The translations under genes and the position numbers were made by a program. This document shows, piece after piece, positions 31,907-44,509 of a DNA stretch of 64,000 nt (positions are counted from its first letter, which is position 1; each line of letters begins with the position of its first letter). This DNA is from Rana temporaria (lineage: Eukaryota; Chordata; Amphibia; Anura; Ranidae). The notes beneath the pieces were generated by a model. The model saw only the letters and a list, made by a program, of their open reading frames with translations. It had not been told where the DNA came from and did not search any database. The stretch lies in the NCBI RefSeq assembly GCF_905171775.1, contig NC_053490.1, forward strand, positions 151,472,469-151,536,468. Reading direction: 5' to 3'.

Positions 31907-31940
31907 CACGTGACGGGTGGCCCCACCTCACCTATATAAG
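31907..31940 (+). promoter_or_regulatory. Right-facing TATA/CACGTG promoter-like pair
   Basis: CACGTG (31907-31912) lies 20 bp before TATATAAG (31933-31940), the same spacing as the left copy. Confidence 0.4.
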
Positions 31941-33528
31941 AGCTGTTACTGGCTCGAGCCGCGTAATTTTTTTTTTAATACAGGACTTTTTTCCACGGTG
32001 TGTGTGTGTTTTTTACAATTATTTACACTTCCTTAGTGAATTGGTAGAGGTACAATGTACCCCATTACCAATTCACTTAGCGGGGCCAGGATCTGGGGGT
32101 CCCCTTTGTTAAAGGGGTCTTCCAGATTCTGATAAGCCCCCCGCCTGCAGACCCCCACAACCACCGGGGAAGGGTTGTGGGGATGACATCCTCCCCATGT
32201 TAAGGGCATGTGGCCTGGTATGGTTCAGGAGGGAGGGGCGCTCTCTTGTCCCCCTCTCTTTTCTGCAGCCGGCCAGCTAACGTGCTCGGATAAGGGGTCT
32301 GATGTGGATTTTTGGGGGAACTCCACGCCATATTTTTTTTTTAAATTTGTGGTGGAGTTCCCCTTAAAATCCACACCAGACTTGAAGGGTCTGGAATGGA
32401 TATTTGGGGGGAACCCCACGTCATTTTTTTTTTAAATTGATGGTGGGGTTCCCCTTAATATCCATACCAGACCTGAAGGGCCTGGTAATTGAATTTGGGG
32501 GGACCGCCACACATTTTTTTTTTTATTAATGAATTCTCTCTGAATTGCTGGGAGCCGGCAATTCATTATAGTGGCGAGTGATTTTTAAATGACTTTTTTT
32601 CCTTCAGAAATAACACTTTGTGCAGAGACAGTTCTAAGTACGGGAAACATGCGCTATTTCACAGGCATACTTTACACCCCCCCTAGGTACGAAATTTAAA
32701 GAAATATTTCACTTTTATTGTCTCACTTTAAGCATTATTAAATTCACTGCTCACGAAAAAACGGCGATTTTTAAAACTTTTTTTTGCATTGATACATGTC
32801 CCCTGGGGCAGGACCAAGGTCCCCAAACACTTTTTAGGACAATAACTTGCATATTAACCTTTAAAATTAGCACTTTAGATTTCTCCCTTAGACTTAAACA
32901 GGGTGTTCTGCGGCTTTTCGAATTTGCCGCGAACACCTCAAATTGTTTGATGTTCACCGAACAGGCAAACAGGCAATGTTCGAGTCGAACATGAGTTTGA
33001 CTCGAACTCAAAGCTCATCCCTAGCTCTGAGCAATCCTCTTTTATTGTTCAGTGAAATAAAACGGACATACAGAGAAAAACCTTGGTCCGTTCCGCCCCC
33101 ATGCTTTGAGTGACAGGTTGTTTACATATCTCATGCACTAGCTTCAGACAGACATGATTTCTTAATTCCCACCCCCACTCCTTTTCTGAAGTCATGTGGT
33201 TACTTTTTTGGATTTTGACTGGATGTTAGTGATCATAGCAGAATTCAGTGTAAGGAATACATAGGAAAAAATGCATGTTGACAAGGGGAGTATAGAGGTG
33301 GGCGGAGAGTCTACAGACATCACGACTCCACCCACCGAGCTCTAGACAGATCCACCCAAAGAAATCTGAAGTTTTTCAGGTCTCATAACAGACAGAGGGG
33401 AGACATTTGACAGGTAAGGATACATGCCTCCTGCATGTATATCCTTATAGATCAGCACTATGGAAGTAGTTTAGAAATTAGACATTAGTATAAACATTTT
33501 TTTTACATTAATGCACTGGGGCCCCCCC

Positions 33529-33540
<12 letters not shown>

Positions 33541-33617
<77 letters not shown>
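33541..33617. repeat. (AT)n dinucleotide tract, about 37 units
   Basis: Preceded by a poly-A run and followed by AAATATATAAAAGG. Confidence 0.95.
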
Positions 33618-33621
<4 letters not shown>

Positions 33622-35213
33622 TATAAAAGGCATGGAAATGATGCTCCAGCATTTGATAATATAGTTAGAAGGGACCTGTTCAAAAGAGCTTACAATCTAC
33701 AAGGATAGGACAAAAAAAATTGACAAATTAAATAAATCGCATTATAAAAGCAGGGATACAAATCAAGGCAATAACAACCATGACAAACCTTTGTGGTGAT
33801 CAGAAGTTTTCGCCCCAAACCCCTAAAAAGTTAAATGGCAGGAATATCATAAGCAAAAACAGACAAAATTAATACAAAGGCCAAAAAAGGCAGCGCACAA
33901 ACTACATTGAAACACACAGCAGGAATGAATTAGCAGGAACCTTTCTTTTAATCTAAACCATTACACAGCAGTTGTAAGGCATGTGAGATATAGAAGCAAT
34001 CATCAAACAACAGCCTTAGTGGGTTGTGGTTCAGGAATTATACAACCACCCCCCCCCCCCCAAAAAAAAAAAAACACAAACAAAATATTTATTTGTAACC
34101 CAATATACACACTGCAAAGAAAGAGTCAGGCCTTTTCTTAGGCCAAACACCCGCCACAAATACAGGCCTTTAAATAACCTAGCTAGGATTGCTCGCACAC
34201 CCACCCAGTAAAGGACACACCCACCAGTGTAATTGATTCTGTCTCTTCATGTAGGCCTCTCTTCATGTAGGCCCCTTAGGAATACACACTCTTTACAAAT
34301 GAAAAAAAAATGCATCAGCATAGATATCTGTACAGGGTAAACCTCAAAATCCAAAAATCCCCAAAATCTCCAAATCAAACTTGTACATTGTTGGGCATGT
34401 GGAGGGTTCAAAACAGAAAATGACAAAATTGTGGGGACTATGTCACACAAATTGGTGACAAAAGAACATTTGTCATTCATCATAAGCATACAACATTAAA
34501 ATATGTGTGCAGGATCACACCTGACTTATACATCCATATCTGGGACAAAACACCCCAGTTCTACATAATGTCATTTCTTGGGGTTTCATTATGTGAAACC
34601 CATTAAATGTCATCACTGGTGAAAAAAAAACTTTTACAGCACAACAGCGGAAAAACATAGAAACATCTAGCCCGGGAGCAGGATTGGAATTCGAACCAAA
34701 AAACCTCAGTGCTACCACAAGTAGTGTGGTAAAGGTAGATGAGATGTAGTTATAATTTTAAAAAGTGTCAAGGTTTTATTGTATACAATGAATCAAAACA
34801 GTTCCATATAAGGGCTATAATAATATTATATTTAGTATATGAAAAGACATTAAACAAAAGCAGCGAGAAGCCTGCCCTGTACAACTTGCAATCTAAAAGG
34901 TAGTAAAATGTTGTCATTTATATATTTTTCACATAAATAAAACAATGGCAAGACAAGTGTACCATTACTATTATGTAAGTGGAATTATAGGGATTCTATG
35001 GTGGGGAGGTGGGGAGACTATTGTTGGTAAGCTATCTTTTGAAAATACTGGTTCATTGGCTGTCAGTCTGCTCCATTTCCATCCTTAATCAGAACAAATA
35101 TGATGATTAGGAGTTTTGACCTCTCTCTGACTTTCCTGATCTACAGACCTGTTCTGAATCACTTCATCTGCAGCTATGCTGTAAGGTACGGAATACTGTC
35201 ATTGCACAGATCC
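33618..35213. other. Intergenic; short L2-like pieces and homopolymers only
   Basis: CAAAAGAGCTTACAATCTAC (33680) and CCTGTACAACTTGCAATCTA (34877) are tail fragments of L2-like elements. C12A12 run at 34051-34074. A 15-bp direct repeat CTCTTCATGTAGGCC at 34243 and 34259. No gene. Confidence 0.45.
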
Positions 35214-35591
35214 CTAACCTGCCCTATACCACCCAAAACTGCCCTATACCACCCCAGACTTCCCTATACCTCACTAACCTGCCCTATACCATCCCAAACT
35301 GTCATATACCACCCAAAATGCCCTATACTACCCCAACCTGCCCCATACCAATGCAAACTGCCCTATACCTCACTAATCTGCCATATACTACCCCAAACTG
35401 CCCTATATCACCCTAACCTGCCCTATACCACCCCAAACTGCCCTATATCACCCTTACCTGCCCTATACCACCCAACCTGCCCTATACTACCCTAACCTGC
35501 CCTATACCACCACAAACTGCCCTATATTACCCTAATATGCCCTATACCACCCCAACCTGCCCTATACCACCCTAACCTGCCACTATACCAC
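35214..35591. repeat. Minisatellite, about 18-19 bp unit
   Basis: Unit ACCTGCCCTATACCACCC with AAACTG and TCACTA variants, about 20 copies. It encodes a Pro/Tyr/Leu-rich 131-codon frame (35100-35495), which is an artefact. Confidence 0.92.
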
Positions 35592-35611
35592 CATATACTA
35601 TCATTTACAGT

Positions 35612-35731
35612 GACCGTTTTGGAGTGCGCCCCGTGACCATGCACTGCCTGCCGGGTGCTCGGCAGGACACACAAGGGGGGTAACACCATGTTTTACCGCA
35701 CCAGGTGACACCAACTCTAGTGACGCCACTG
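35612..35731. mobile_element. Truncated hAT-type end (CAGTGGCGTCACTAG)
   Basis: Ends CTCTAGTGACGCCACTG (to 35731), an outer hAT-like terminus; only this end is present and it abuts the minisatellite. Confidence 0.5.
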
Positions 35732-35732
35732 G

Positions 35733-36686
35733 GATGAGTGATTTAGACATGATTGCCATCAGAGACAGCCAGGCAACTATCATTTTCATCAGTAGGCCAG
35801 CAATGACACCCTCCGTATTTCTCTAAGAACAGGTTTTGTTTAACTCAACAGTAGCCTTTTTTTTACAATATAAAAAAAATAAAAGGCAGACTGCAGTCTG
35901 GCATTTTAAATGATAAATTTGTCTCTCCAAATTATAACAAATGTAGATTGTTTGCCACTTTAAGATCAGCCATATCAGCTATAAAATATCTCATTATTTT
36001 ATAATCACAGTGCTGGGAAATAAAACTGCAGTCGCCCACCTCATGTCAGGAACATATGTTGCTTTTCTCATTGCTCTGAGATAATGCAAAGTAAATGAGA
36101 TCGTGCATGGCTTTTGTCGGGAACAGATACCGCATGGCTATGATTTAAGAGTTCATTGTTAAACTTATTTTTTTGTGCTGACAGCAGTGCTTTAATATCA
36201 AGATACTAAACTCCTTGTATAGGCCTGAAGCAAGAAAGTAAGATAATATATATGATGAGGAAACTGTAGCAATTTAGAGTGGAGTATAACGCCAATTTAG
36301 ATCATTCTAATGGAAATAATGTGCAGTTACCGATAACAACCAATGAAATGCCAGATTTATTTAAATCGGAACATTGGTTGGATACATTGAGGAGGTGTTA
36401 GGACCTTTTTCAGGATCGCATTGCTACTTGTGTTCTTATTTCAGAAATTGCACTTTGCGTAATCATCTGGGCATGATTTGTCATCAGAGCAGGTGTCCTT
36501 ATTGGAAGATTTCCACTCCCCATAAACTTTTGGATATTCAATAATATTCAGGCATGATGAGAGGTATTCCTGATGGACATACAATAATATCTGACAGAGA
36601 ATTCAACCACATACCATCAAAAAAAAACACTGTGGTAGACGGCTCCTAGTCTCTATTTATGAATGAGACCTGCCGAGTTGGGCTCG
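35733..36686. other. Intergenic, no gene recognised
   Basis: Low-repeat stretch; nothing supported. Confidence 0.45.
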
Positions 36687-36976
36687 CATAGGTGTGCGCA
36701 GCCTATTGCATTAGGATTTGCACCCCAAAGCTCAAACACACACTACCGATCACTCACCATGTTCATTCAGAAAGGGAAGGGGCTGATAAATACATACTTC
36801 CCTCACTCATCCTAAAACATCTCCGCAGCATCAGCCAGCAGGAGAGGAGAGAAGGGAAGCCGGAGGTGCTGCAGAGGGAAGGAGTGGGGAGCCAAGACGG
36901 TAGGGGGAATCTGTGCTACACAGAATGTTTATGGTGTGCCTGGGCACAGCCGGCACACCCTGTGCGCACGCCTATG
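36687..36976. mobile_element. MITE with CATAGGYGTGCGCA termini
   Basis: TIRs CATAGGTGTGCGCAG (36687) and CTGTGCGCACGCCTATG (ending 36976). Interior non-coding. Confidence 0.65.
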
Positions 36977-37115
36977 TGGGATCCTGATCATGTGATCACT
37001 TCAACAGCCTATCACAGTGAGGATGTGACTGGGAAATCCATCTCTCCTCCTTTTGTTAAGACACAATTGCATGGACATTGGGAGGAGGTGGGAAGAGGTT
37101 AAATGAATTTGTATG

Positions 37116-37592
37116 TACCGTATTTATCGGGGTATTGCGCGCTCCGACATTCCTGTAAAAAAACATTTTAGTACTTACAGTTTTGGTGTCTTGCGCGGCA
37201 TCCATCGGCGGCCTCGTCGGGTCCGGCGTCCGTCTGCGGCTTTGGGTGTCCTCTTCGTCGGGTCCGGCGTCCTTCTTCAGCATCCTCCCTGCTCGATCCC
37301 TGCTTTCCCGCGCCGAGTTTGAATACTGCGCCGGCATATACCGAGCGCAGTACACTCGTGTATAGTCAGGCAGGCTCGGCTACTCTCGCGCTCACGTCCT
37401 GTACGTCCAGGACGTGAGCGCGAGAGGAGCCGAGCCTGCCCGACTATACACAAGTGTACTGCGCTCAGTATATGCCGACGCAGTGTTCAAACTCGGCGCG
37501 GGAAAGCGAGTATCGGCGTATATCGCGCACCCACGATTTTGCCCTGATTTTCAGGGCAAAAAAGTGCGCGGTATACGCCGATAAATATGGTA
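37116..37592. mobile_element. TA-flanked hairpin element (CCGTATTTATCGG)
   Basis: TIRs TACCGTATTTATCGGGGTAT and CGCCGATAAATATGGTA. The centre is a near-perfect hairpin: GGCTCGGCTACTCTCGCGCT against AGCGCGAGAGGAGCCGAGCC, with axis near 37405. The short relative at 39562-39733 has the same ends. Confidence 0.75.
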
Positions 37593-38089
37593 TTCTTGCT
37601 CTGAATTGAGCACTGAAGTGCATTCCTTATTTAATAGTGCTGTAAATAACCAATTGAAGGATTAAGCAATATGAAGAATTTAAACTGCTACTTAGAGAAG
37701 GATGGACAGATTGTGGCCCAGAGGATAGTCAAAATTGTGAGACCCATGTTACATTATCACAGCAAAATTATACTTTACTTTATTTGGTTGGAGTTACTAT
37801 AGTTTAGCCAGGCACAGAGCAATACAATAGAGTGCCTATTAACTCACTATGCTCAGATGCAGCAGCAGAGGGACTTGTAGCTCTCAATGGAACACAACTT
37901 TAAGTCTATTGTTTACTTCCTCCAGCTCCATAATCAAACAAAGGTCTGTACCTCTATACTGGCCTGGGGGGAGAGTCTGCAGGCCAGCCCCCACAATCTG
38001 ATGCAACAACTTTCTAAACATGTTTTCTTTTGGCAATATGGGTTTTATTTATAGATTTTTTTCTTACAAAAGGTGGACAATTCCTTTGA
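37593..38089. other. Intergenic, nothing recognised
   Basis: Contains no ORF or TIR that I can support. Confidence 0.45.
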
Positions 38090-39010
38090 ATAATGCTCTG
38101 CAGTAACCAGAAGCAGAGCGGTACAATCATTCTAAATAATTATTTGCAGTGACCAGGCACAGAATTTAACAGCCATTCTAAATACATACTGCTTTGCAGT
38201 GACAAGGCATAAAGCTACATAGCTATACTAAGGCTCTGCAGTGGCTAGGCATGTTGCAGTACAGCCATTAAAATTAATGTTTTGCAGTGGCCAGGTATAA
38301 ATCAGTACAGCCGCTTTAAAGAATGATCCGCAGTGGCTAGGCATAAAGTAGTACAGCCATTCTAAATAATGCTATGGAGTGGCCAGGCATATACTGTAGC
38401 AGTATGGCCATTTAAAAAAGGTTTTGCAGTGGCCAGGCATTAAGCAGTACAGACAGTGCCCGGGTGAAGTTACGAACGACGTCTATTTACGAATAGAGGG
38501 AAAGAGACAGGGAGTGAGAGGAAATCTACCCATAGGAAGGGAAATTTGCTTCTATAAAAGTTATGGCAAAAAAGTGTCTCCCCTGAAGCTTTATCCGCTG
38601 TCCTTGTTTCCACGACAACCTAAAATTTACAAGATCCAATTGTCACAGGGACATAAAGTGAGGTGAAATCTTTTAAACTGGGGTCCACACATCAAAACAA
38701 ATGCTACAGGGGTTTTAACCCTTCCCTATGCTATCTAAAAAAACGTAAAAAAATATTTTTATGGCTGGAGTTACACTTAAAAAATTTACCTGTTCCAACT
38801 TACATACAAATTCAATATAAGAACAAACCTCAGAACCTATCTTATTCGTAACTTGGGGGCTGCCTGTACAGCCATTCTAAATCATTCAAAAAGCAGTACA
38901 GCCGTTCTAAATAATTTTCTGCAATGGCCAGACATAAAGCAGCCCAGCCATTCTAAATAATGATCTACAGTGGATAGACATAGAGCTGTACACTTATTCT
39001 AAATAATGAT
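38090..39010. repeat. Degenerate tandem repeat, about 55-bp unit, interrupted
   Basis: Unit built from TGCAGTGGCCAGGCATAAAG and CAGTACAGCCATTCTAAATA repeated about nine times. A TIR element at 38450-38866 splits it. Confidence 0.8.
38450..38866. mobile_element. TA-flanked mariner-like nonautonomous element
   Basis: TIRs CAGACAGTGCCCGGG (38450) and CTTGGGGGCTGCCTG (ending 38866), flanked by TA (38448-38449, 38867-38868). Subterminal TTACGAACGAC / ATTCGTAAC also mirror. The surrounding tandem repeat supplies the empty-site sequence GCAGTACAGCCATTC. Confidence 0.7.
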
Positions 39011-39561
39011 CTGCCCTAAAAAAATCTGAGGACTCAACAAACTGTAAAGGACTATTGAAAACTTAATGTGAATTCAGTTTAGGTGCAGAAATGATCTGAA
39101 ATGCTCACAAGGTGGTATTACAGGGTGCCTTCATTTAAATAGCCCCCCAGAGGAAAAAACAACAGGCAGCCCAATTCCAACATGTTACGTCCCAGTATAA
39201 AGATATACAACTCCCGAGTCTAAACGGTGGCTGGAACGGGTACAAAATCTGATCTTCAGGGTACAAACCTGATCTTTTTTCGACTGACAAAACCAAGGAA
39301 CAGGTTTGCTGATCCAAGAATAACTTTTTCCTCAGGGGTAACAAAACTGACACAATATGGCCTTTGTGCTTGAGGAACCCCAAAACTGTTTTTAAACCTC
39401 TATGTCTTAACATTGGTAATAGGGAGCCCACAATTAATCTGGCCCAAATCAATAATTAATTCCACTTGCACCCCTGTGGAGCTGGACCCCTTTTTTTAAT
39501 CAATCACATTTGGACACATCTAAAATCTATCTTCCTTCTCTCCCTCAATCTTTGATAGATG

Positions 39562-39733
39562 CTGTATTTATCGGTGTATACCACGCACAGGCGTATAACA
39601 CGCACCCTAACTTTAGGAGGGAAGTTTCAGGAAAAAAACTTTCCACAGCCCCCTGCGTATAACATGCAGGCACATTTTACCCTCTATTTTCAGGGTAAAA
39701 AAAAGTGAGTGTTATACGCCAATAAATACAGTA
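39562..39733. mobile_element. Short CTGTATTTATCGG hairpin element
   Basis: Left CTGTATTTATCGGTGTATAC and right GTTATACGCCAATAAATACAG. Same family as 37116-37592, internally deleted. Confidence 0.65.
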
Positions 39734-40177
39734 ATTTGGAACCTCAATTCATGGCATAGACATGCAAAGGGCAATAAAATTATTCATAAAAAACAAATGA
39801 TCGGGCCTGGATGGCTATACAGCCTTGTAAGTTTCATGATGCTCTTACACCACACCTGACTTACTTATTTAATTTTCTACTAGAACGTGGCAAACTGGGC
39901 CTTTGACAATCTAACCAACAGCATTTGTATGATACCTAAACCAAAGCTATATCATAAATCATGGGCTTATTTTAGACCCATCTTCCTCTTAAATCTAGAC
40001 ATAATACTTCTAGCTAAAATTCTGGCTTTTAGATCAAAAAGTGGGGTCTTTGGTCTGGTGAGGGCGGACCAGGCTGATTTCATTTGATATAGATAGCTAA
40101 AACTAGAGGTCAACGAGCCTTCCCTCTTTCCTTAGACATCCAGAAAGCTTTCAATAGCATCTATTTGCCATTGTTAA

Positions 40178-41826
40178 CCAGTTCCCGACCGGCTCACGCA
40201 GATATACTGCAGCAGAATGGCTCTCCTGGGCGAAATCCTGTATATATACAGCTTCGCCCAGGAGAGCCGATAGAGGGTGCGCGCCCACTGCACAGTCAAG
40301 AACCCAATGCACGTGGCTGGCGGACGCGATCGCCGCCGGCCATGCTCGATCCCATGCACGAGCGGCAGGTTTGTGTGTGTAAAAACACAAATCCCCATGC
40401 TGTCTGAGGAGAGATAACAGAGCGCGTGTTTCTACAAAGTAGAAACCACGCTCTGTCAAATCTCCTAGTTAGTCCCATCCCCCTGGAACAGACTATAGGG
40501 GACACAGTTAACCCCTTGATTACCCCCTAGTGTTAACCCCTTACCTGCCAGTGACATTTACAAAGTAATCAGTGCATATTATGTAAATGTCAATGGTCCC
40601 AAAAATGTGTCAAAAGTGTCCGACCTGTCTGCCGCAACGTCACAATACCGCAAAAAAACGCAGATCACCGCCATTGCTAGTAAAAAAAATAAAAATGTCA
40701 TATAAATGCCATAACTCTTTCCCGTAGTTTGTAGATGCTATAACTTTTGCGCAAACCAATCAATATATGCTTTTTGCTATTTTTTTTAGAAAAATATGTA
40801 AAAGAATAGATATCGGCCTAAACTGAGCAAATTTTTTATTTATTTTTCTAATTGGGAAATTTACTATAGCAAAAAGTAAAAGATATTGGGCCGGATTCAG
40901 ATACATTGGTGTATCTTTCCGGGTGGCGTAACGTATCTCAGATACGGTACGTCGCCGTAAATTAGGGCGAAAGTTCCGTATTCAGAAACAATTTGCGCCC
41001 TTAGTTACGGCGGCGTAACGTATGTGTGTCGGCGTAAGCCTGCCTAATTCAAATGTGGATGATGTGGGCGTGTTTTATTTAAATTACATGTGACCCCGCG
41101 CATTTGAAGTTTTTTACGAATGGCGCATGCGCCGTTTGTGAAAAATCCCAGTGCGCATGCTCGAAATTACGCCGCAAATCGTCAATGCTTTAGACGTGAA
41201 CGTAACTTACGTACAGCCCTATTCGCCTTAGACTTACGCAAACGACGTAAAATTTTCAAAACTCGACGCGGGAACGACTTCCATACTTAACATTAGCTAC
41301 GCCTCATATAGCAGGGGTAACTTTACGCCGGAAAAAGCCTAACGTAAACGACGTAAAAAAAATGCGCCGGCCGGACGTATGTTTCTGAATCGGCGTATCT
41401 ACCTAATTAGCATATTCCTTGTGTAAATATACGGAAGCGCCACCTAGCGGCCAGCGTACATTTGCAGCCTAAGATACGACAGTGTAAGACACTTACACGG
41501 TTGGATCTTAGGTGGCGTACGACGCCGCACACTCAGAGATACGACGGCGTATCCAGAGATACGCCGTCGTATCTCCTTTCTGAATCCGGGCCAGGGTGTT
41601 TTTTTTCAAAATTTTCGCTTTTTTTGTTTATAGCACAATTAATAAAAACACAGAGATGATCAAATACCACCAAAAGAAAGCTTTATTTTTGGAAAAAAAA
41701 AAGGACACCAATTTTGTTTGGGTACAACATCGCATGACTGCACAATTGTCAATTAAAGCGACGCAGTGCCGTATCGCAAAACATGGCCCGGTCATTGAGC
41801 AGCCAAATCTTCCGGGGCTAAAGTGG
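40178..41826. mobile_element. TTAA-family repeat (CCAGTTCCCGACC) inside the LINE
   Basis: TTAA at 40174-40177 and 41827-41830. It splits the LINE right after SIYLPLL. Interior words CCCCTTACCTGCCAGTGACA and GTAGATGCTATAACTTTTGC place it with 17745, 19922, 54200 and 60744. It carries the MITE at 40888-41592. Confidence 0.85.
40888..41592. mobile_element. GGGCCGGATTCAG-family MITE, nested
   Basis: TIRs GGGCCGGATTCAGA and TTCTGAATCCGGGCC. It interrupts the host word AAAGTAAAARATATTG...TTTTTTTCAAAATT, which is intact in 54670-54720. Third level of nesting (MITE in TTAA element in LINE). Confidence 0.85.
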
Positions 41827-42109
41827 TTAAACTCCCTTTTGGCAACATTGGGGTTTGGTTCCCACTTCCTGTCCTGGATCGCAGCTGTATTTGACAAACC
41901 TAGGGTGTTTGTACAGTATGCAGGTTTCAAGTCATTGCTGTTCCCCTTTTGTAGGGGCATGGGACAGGGGAGCCCTCTCTCACCATTCCTGTTTTTCCTA
42001 GCAATGTAACCCTTGGCCTTATCCATAAGAGCTGCTCCAGATGTGCAGGAAATAGAGGTGGTTACATACCAACATAAAATATCTCTCTTTACAGACAATG
42101 GGGCAGATT

Positions 42110-42825
42110 CTCATACATTCGCGCTGCTCCTGGGCAGCGTAATATATGAGATCTACGTTACACCGCCGCAGGTCTACAGGTTTACATCCTGATTCTCAGA
42201 ACACTTACCTGTAAACTTGCGGCGGTGTAGCGTTAGATTGCTCGTCGCAAGCCCGCCCAATTCAAATGGGGAGGGCACCATTTAAATTAGGCGCGCTCCC
42301 GCGCCGAGCGTACTGCGCATGCTCCGTCGGGTAAATTACCCGACGTGCATTGCGCTAAATGACGTCGCCCCGACGTCATTTGCCTAGATGTATACGTAAA
42401 TGGCGTCCAGCGCCATTCGCGGACGTCTTACGCAAACGACGTAATTTTTATTGAATTCGACGCGGGAACGACGGCCATCGTTAACATTGGTTGCGCCTGC
42501 TAATTAGCAGGGGCAACCTTACGCGTCGGGTACGCTACGCAAACGACGTTAATTCGCTGCGTCGACCTCGCGTATGTTCGGGAATCGCCGTACTTACCTA
42601 ATTTGCATAGACGACGGGGAAAAGCGACGATGCGACACCTAGCGGCGGGAAAAAAAAATTACTTTTAAGATCTGACAGCGTAATAGCCTTACGCTTGTCA
42701 GATCTAATGGGTACCTATGCGCAACTGATTCTGAGAATCAGTTGCATAGATACCCGGGGCCAGATGAGGTGTTACGACGGCGCTAATGGTGTTGCGCCGT
42801 CGTAACGCCTTTGAGAATCTGCCCC
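42110..42825. mobile_element. GGGGCAGATTCTC-family MITE, TSD AAT
   Basis: TIRs GGGGCAGATTCTCA (42110) and TTGAGAATCTGCCCC (ending 42825) with AAT at 42107-42109 and 42826-42828. It sits immediately after the LINE FTDN (FADD) codons. Confidence 0.85.
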
Positions 42826-43670
42826 AATGTCCCTCTGTTTAACTTGATTTGCATGCTAAATGATTTCTCAATGTTTTCAAGTATACTGATAAATGACTCT
42901 ATAGCTCGGTATATCTCACTCACACCTGCCCAATGTTGCACATTTAAAGACAACTTTCCTTACCAATGAGTTACCACACATCTTCCTTACTTAAGCATTT
43001 ATCTTACACCATCCTTTGAAACTCTCTTCGTAGTAATCTTGGGTTGCCTCTTGCATCAAAGCACAGTTATGCAAGAATCTTGGAAGAAGTACCAGATTTC
43101 ATAGCTTGGTACATAGCATGGTAAAATAACTTTCCTAAAGATGGTGCTGTTATTTAAACTGTTATATCCTTTTAGGACCTTCCTCTCTTATCTAAACTGT
43201 TATATCCTTTTAGGATCTTCCCCTGTTATCCTTATAGTGAACCTTTACATATTCTTTGATCTATCCAATGGGTCTGTGTAAAATGTATCACAATGCCATA
43301 CAGAGTGTGTCAAAGAAAATCTTTTTTCTCATGTGACTCCAAGAAGTTCCGGTAATACCACAGTAAATTTGGGACCAGATACAATAATCAAGGAGGCTTC
43401 TATCACTACAAATGCATTTTTCCCCTGGTTATGAGGATCCCGGGATGTTTCAATGGAGGGGCAAATCTGTTTTTTATTGTGTATATGATTTGTTGACACC
43501 GAAGGACATGCTAAGTTTTAATATGTTGCAAACCTCCCTCCACGTTTTGGTACCTTCTAATTCATAGATATATAAAATCAATGTTAAAAAATATGAATTC
43601 CCCTCTGACTCTCACTCCTTTTGAGCATGTATGTCACAGTGAACCACTTGCAAAAGGTACATTATCCTTA

Positions 43671-44077
43671 AGCCCTGTACACACGATCGGATATCTGATG
43701 GAATCTAATCCGATGGATTTTTTAGTCGGAAATCCGATGAGACTGACTTTTAGCAGTCTTGCATACACACTATCAGACTAAATTCCGACCGTGCCAAAAC
43801 TCAAGGATGTAAAACACCACGACAAGCTGAAAAAAAATGAAGTTTAATGCTTCCGAACATGCGTCGACTTGATTCTGAGCATGCGTGGAGTTTTCTCCGA
43901 TGGAGTTCCACATAGACGATCGGATTTTTCTATCGTTTTTTTTATCCATAGGAAAAATTGAAAACATGTTCTATTTTTTTACACCGATGGAAAAAAAAAT
44001 GATGGGGCCCACACGATCGGTTTGTCCGATGAAAACGGTCTGTTTTCATTGGACAAACCGATCGTGTGTACACAGCT
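43671..44077. mobile_element. Harbinger-type MITE (AGCCCTGTACACACGATCGG)
   Basis: Left AGCCCTGTACACACGATCGG preceded by TTA (43668-43670), right CCGATCGTGTGTACACAGCT followed by TCA. Interior GAACATGCGTCGACTTGATT is shared with 52228 and 62147. Within the LINE. Confidence 0.75.
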
Positions 44078-44509
44078 TCACTTTATAAATCCCTACTTGG
44101 GGGCAATTCTCTTTGTTACAGGAGGCTTATTATAGATGACTTTGTTGGTGGTATATTTTTTCCATTTAGATTTGCTGTTAGTACATGGCTTTCTGTTGTT
44201 TACAGGGCTGTGGCTTAACTGGCACTTTGCTACATGCGTGGTGGGAATACAGGAGAAATAAATAATTTTGAATGAGAGTATACAGTACCAATTGGTTTAC
44301 ACAGTTTTGGGTGACTGCCTCCCCAAGAATCCTTACTGGGCCTTATTGAACCTCAAACCTTCTTCATGCACCTCAAATCAATTAAAATTGATGTTATCTT
44401 CACTGCTGACCCTGGCAAATGCATGAAAGTCAGAAGTTCTGACTATTACCCAGGTGAAGCACAGAATTTATTGGTATCTGTTTGACAAAAAACTCACAGC
44501 TATCCTGCA

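Larger units (their letters stand above)
30798..33023. mobile_element. 2.2-kb palindromic nonautonomous hAT, TSD GCTCTGAG
   Basis: TIRs TAGGGATGAGC (30798) and GCTCATCCCTA (ending 33023) with perfect 8-bp TSD GCTCTGAG at 30790-30797 and 33024-33031. Nearly the whole interior is one inverted repeat: arms roughly 30880-31830 and 31903-32770, axis near 31866. The left arm has an extra tandem copy of about 200 bp. No transposase frame. Mirror promoters sit at the axis. Confidence 0.9.
30695..33475. mobile_element. TTAA-type (T2-like) element carrying a nested hAT
   Basis: Left end TTAAATGGATGTAAACCC (TTAA 30691-30694), like TTAAAGTGGTTGTAAACCC at 49471. The element is interrupted at 30790 and resumes at 33032. 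The right terminus is eroded, so the end is approximate. Confidence 0.55.

Noticed and set aside
35100..35495. 131-codon Pro/Tyr-rich ORF
   Set aside because: Encoded by an 18-19 bp minisatellite.
39135..39452. 105-codon minus-strand ORF
   Set aside because: No motif; lies just upstream of the LINE and may be antisense of old LINE sequence, which I could not confirm.
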